Assembly (NCBI RefSeq): GCF_004345855.1
Contig: NZ_SLXN01000007.1
Span: 186,001 to 250,000, forward strand
Source: Sphingomonas sp. BK235
GTDB lineage: Bacteria > Pseudomonadota > Alphaproteobacteria > Sphingomonadales > Sphingomonadaceae
Length of the DNA stretch: 64,000 nt
Direction: 5' to 3'
Below are positions 62,401-64,000 of the stretch, piece by piece. A program made the position numbers and the translations under genes. Position 1 is the stretch's first letter. Each line of letters begins with the position of its first letter. The notes under the pieces were generated by a model. It was given only the letters and a program-made list of their open reading frames with translations, ran no database searches and was not told where the DNA came from.

Positions 62401-62870
62401 TCGCGCCCGAGCGTCGCGCCGAGGCCGCGGCCGCGTGGCTCGCCCAGCGCGGCGTCGCCGAGCCGGCGCCGATGGTGGCGGCGGTGCTCGCGGTGCTCGA
62501 CGACCCCGCGCTCGCGTCTTTGTTCGGCCCCGACTCGCTCGCCGAGGCGCCGATCAGCGCGACCTTGCCGTCGGGGCGCGTGATCTCGGGCACGGTCGAC
62601 CGGCTGCTGCTCGGCGACGGCGTGGTGCGCGTGATCGACTATAAATCGTCGCGCGTCGTGCCGGAGAGCGCCGCGGACGTGCCCGACTATCACCTGCGCC
62701 AGATGGCGGCCTATGCCGCCGCGTTGGAGGTGATCGTGCCCGGCGCGCGCGTCGAGGCGGCGCTGCTCTACACCGCGGCGGCGCGGCTGATCGTGCTGCC
62801 CGAGGAGCTGCTCGCCCCGGTCAAGCGGCGCTTGGCGGGACCGGAGCAAAGCTTGGGGCTAAACGGTTGA
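59397..62870 (+). CDS. addA: Double-strand break repair helicase AddA
   Basis: 1157 residues, a UvrD-like helicase with a C-terminal nuclease. Walker A SASAGTGKTQVLAARVFRLL, motif Ia LTFTKAGAAEMAGRI, Walker B HVLVDEAQDTN, motif III VGDLKQAIFGFQG, and motif VI YVAATRAEERLVITG. The nuclease core is VIDYKSSRVVP...YHLRQMAAYAAAL. With AddB it unwinds and resects broken ends to load RecA. Start ATG 59397 overlaps addB. Last gene before trxA, 48 bp away. Confidence 0.96.
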   Translation: MAASRRVAERAIGPLPTLRGEQLRASRPEAHVWLSASAGTGKTQVLAARVFRLLLRDVEPGAILCLTFTKAGAAEMAGRINRQLAAWVRMDETELAADLLALGERTTPALIARARTLFAKVLDAPGGGLRIHTIHGFCQGLLAAFPIEAGLVPGFRPLEPREEALLRRQALSDLLVDAEREGRTAPVETIGRLSLRLGEQGAEQFLVACARAGTALEALPSGIAPFVRGQLGVPLGDLDSYVHDACGDDRVDRAALDRLAALNRGWGTKSGMERAEAIGAWLAAAPAERAATLDTLHLVWARKDGEPQSFGKGRAPADPDYADHALRLHGWCGELLLLRSRAAYADLLGAALEVGRDYARGYAAAKRRAGAVDFDDLIGAAVALLQQDGIGEWIRYKLDQQTEHVLVDEAQDTNVAQWTIVRALVDEYFVGRGVFAPSVRTLFTVGDLKQAIFGFQGTDPYTFLAAERHFQRKAGEVAGSDDMPDDERGLPFDRLSLTESFRSTAPVLEFVDAAIGQLGADALGSLDAIPVHASRVAGPGAVTLLPAIAAGTSEAEEDGEEGWADDAVRRNASDIARQVRDWLRPVEDGGLLLGSKGRGLRPEDVMILVKRRGELAQLLVARLYAEGVPVAGVDRLRLSAPLAVQDLLAAIRFVLQPEDDLSLASLLVSPLIGWSQDELMARAVPREGGLWRHLQRTCGDAVAPVAALLASADYDTPYRFLEQLLSGPLDGRRKLLARLGEEARDPIEELLNAALDFELDSTPSLQRFLDWFERDEVEIVRDAAAPLDAVRVMTAHGAKGLQAPLVILADATADPDAAPRSVLAWTPEDLEAPVPVFRPRATERAGAIDAALAASEQREREEHWRLFYVAATRAEERLVITGSLSAKWQGVPPEASWYAAAARTLDALGVASAAEGGERTFLGHAPAAPVTAKRAAAASAPAAPLPDWSRRDAPEDAKPPRPLTPSSIGDDAVADPPPTPANSAAAERGRLLHALFERLPPLAPERRAEAAAAWLAQRGVAEPAPMVAAVLAVLDDPALASLFGPDSLAEAPISATLPSGRVISGTVDRLLLGDGVVRVIDYKSSRVVPESAADVPDYHLRQMAAYAAALEVIVPGARVEAALLYTAAARLIVLPEELLAPVKRRLAGPEQSLGLNG

Positions 62871-62918
62871 GCGCACGCGCGCCGCGCCCTAGCTAAGGCG
62901 CAACGAAGGAGAAACACG

Positions 62919-63242
62919 ATGGCCACCAAGACGATCACCGACGCCAGCTTCCAGAGCGACGTGCTCCAGGCGGACAAGCCGGTGCTGGTCGATTTCTGGG
63001 CCGAATGGTGCGGGCCGTGCAAGATGATCGGGCCGTCGCTCGAGGAGATCAGCGAGGAACTCGGCGAGCAGGTCACCATCGCCAAGCTCAACATCGACGA
63101 CAATCCCGACGCGCCCGGCCGCTACGGCGTGCGCGGCATCCCGACCATGATCCTGTTCAAGGGCGGCGCGCCGGCCGCGACCAAGATCGGCGCCGAGCCC
63201 AAGGGCCGGATCAAGTCGTGGCTCGAGGGCGAACTCGCCTGA
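62919..63242 (+). CDS. trxA: Thioredoxin
   Basis: 107 residues. Active site WCGPCK with Cys31 and Cys34, inside DFWAEWCGPCKMIGPSLEEI; the conserved cis-proline is in RGIPTMILFKGG. It is the general cytoplasmic disulfide reductant. AAGGAGAAA lies upstream of the ATG. A terminator-like hairpin follows. Confidence 0.97.
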   Translation: MATKTITDASFQSDVLQADKPVLVDFWAEWCGPCKMIGPSLEEISEELGEQVTIAKLNIDDNPDAPGRYGVRGIPTMILFKGGAPAATKIGAEPKGRIKSWLEGELA

Positions 63243-63288
63243 ACCGCTGATCGCCGGACCGGGTCAGCCCGGTCTCCCGGCCGCCGTC

Positions 63289-63317
63289 GCCCGCGCCTAG
63301 GGATAGGCGCGGGCTTC
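63289..63317 (+). terminator. Terminator-like hairpin after trxA
   Basis: GCCCGCGCCTA (63289-63299) pairs perfectly with TAGGCGCGGGC (63304-63314) around a GGGA loop, followed by only TTC. It lies between trxA and vapD and isolates vapD from the upstream operon. Confidence 0.6.
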
Positions 63318-63335
63318 GGCGTTTCAGGGGGATGC

Positions 63336-63620
63336 ATGTACGCGATCGTGTTCGACCTCGACGCGACCATCCTCGAGCGGCGCTACCCCAGCCCGTCGCT
63401 GCGCGACGCCTATCGTGAGGTGAGCGACATCCTGCGCCACCACGGCTTCGCGCAGCGCGACGGCACGCATCTCTACGTCACTGAATCGGGCACCGCGGTC
63501 GACTGCGTGCTCGCGGTGCAGGAGATCGGGCGCAGCTGCGCCTGGTTCGCCCCGTGCGTGCTCGACCTCCGCATGCTGCGCTTCGACGAGGAGACCGATC
63601 TCTCGTGCGCGCTGCCGTAG
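63336..63620 (+). CDS. vapD: VapD-family endoribonuclease
   Basis: 94 residues with AGGGGG four bases upstream. The ferredoxin-like VapD/Cas2-related fold is recognised by YAIVFDLDATILERRYPSPS at the N-terminus, YREVSDILRHHGF, and the C-terminal CVLAVQEIGRSCAWFAPCVL followed by DLRMLRFDEETDLS. Characterised VapD proteins cleave RNA. No antitoxin gene (VapX) is adjacent, so it is solitary here. The early Asp of FDLD is the candidate catalytic residue. Confidence 0.87.
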   Translation: MYAIVFDLDATILERRYPSPSLRDAYREVSDILRHHGFAQRDGTHLYVTESGTAVDCVLAVQEIGRSCAWFAPCVLDLRMLRFDEETDLSCALP

Positions 63621-63683
63621 CAGCAGCGCTCCGCCACCACAGCGCGAGGGGCGCGGTCGCGACGACCGGCGCTCACGTGCGGC

Positions 63684-64000
63684 TCAGCGCGCGTGCATCG
63701 ACGTCAGCGTCGCCGAGGCGGTGATCTGCTCCACGTCGGTGCGGCAGTGGATCAGCCGCACCCCCCGCTCGGCCAGCGCGCGGTCGAGCGCGGGCGCGAA
63801 CGCCTCGGTCCGCTCCACCGTCTCGGCCCAGCCGCCATAGGCCCGCGCCAGCGCGGCGAAATCGGGGTTGACCAGCCGCGTCGCCGACGGGCGACCGGGA
63901 TATTCGCGTTCCTGGTGCATCCGGATCGTCCCGTACGCGCCATTGTCGACGAGGATCACGAGCAGGTCGGCGCCGTGCTGGACCGCGGTGGCGAGTTCCT
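63684..64000 (-). CDS. Thiamine-diphosphate-dependent enzyme, C-terminal part (gene runs off window)
   Basis: The last ~105 residues of an acetolactate-synthase-like protein; the open frame continues past base 64000. ELATAVQHGADLLVILVDNG then AYGTIRMHQEREYPGR belongs to the TPP-binding domain, with the N and G residues of the metal motif. The end ALAERGVRLIHCRTDVEQIT is typical. Its exact substrate (acetolactate synthase, oxalyl-CoA decarboxylase or relative) cannot be told from this part. Confidence 0.85.
   Translation of the reverse strand, partial: ELATAVQHGADLLVILVDNGAYGTIRMHQEREYPGRPSATRLVNPDFAALARAYGGWAETVERTEAFAPALDRALAERGVRLIHCRTDVEQITASATLTSMHAR

Overview
The window is a GC-rich, densely packed chromosomal segment from an alphaproteobacterium, most likely a sphingomonad (Sphingomonas or close relative). 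Support comes from the trpF-trpB-trpA-accD-folC operon, the ahcY / DivL-like kinase / tsaE / amgK / murU / addB / addA / trxA block, the rpmH-rnpA-yidD-yidC-engB operon, a PEP-CTERM protein ending in a PEPATWAMM-type tail, and many intergenic palindromes with CATCCCGG...CCGGGATCCACC arms. Species cannot be fixed from sequence alone. No transposase, integrase, phage or plasmid gene is seen; this is mostly core genome with small accessory insertions.

Layout. 1-9.3 kb: end of an acyl-ACP synthetase gene, tRNA-Glu, recJ, a MerC-like protein and a Zur-like regulator, dxs, a RHH/MazF-type toxin-antitoxin pair with a clear promoter and 16-bp operator, class I aldolase, and an AmpG-like permease. 9.3-20.2 kb (minus strand): DUF6628-like gene, folC-accD-trpA-trpB-trpF, pyrF-lapA, greB, and engB-yidC-yidD-rnpA-rpmH. 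20.3-34 kb: comM, a lone RES-domain protein, a dicarboxylate/amino acid symporter, a Tat-type M24 peptidase, a PEP-CTERM protein, alaS, an S9 peptidase and valS. 34.4-40.2 kb: ffh, then the ribosomal cluster rpsP-rimM-trmD-rplS, interrupted between rimM and trmD by two palindromic repeats, a thioredoxin-reductase-like flavoprotein and a VapBC module whose toxin stop overlaps the trmD start. 40.6-50.2 kb: DPP4-like peptidase, asd, YitT protein, GFA protein, alpha/beta hydrolase, a basic membrane-anchored protein, AMP nucleosidase, peroxiredoxin, YqgE. 50.2-64 kb: ahcY behind a 20-bp palindromic operator, a DivL-type pseudokinase with Tyr in place of the phospho-acceptor His, tsaE, amgK-murU, addB-addA, trxA, vapD, and the end of a thiamine-diphosphate enzyme.

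How genes work together. AmpG, AmgK and MurU outline a peptidoglycan recycling route from imported muropeptide to UDP-MurNAc. RecJ, AddAB and ComM handle DNA ends and recombination. RpmH/RnpA/YidD/YidC/EngB and Ffh link ribosome assembly with membrane protein insertion. The most notable observations are: the VapBC module translationally coupled to trmD-rplS; the DivL-like kinase with a Tyr H-box and a degenerate N-box; the two perfect operator palindromes (toxin-antitoxin and ahcY); and a family of at least eight dispersed double-hairpin repeats whose arms show compensatory base changes. I found no clearly unprecedented multi-gene system.
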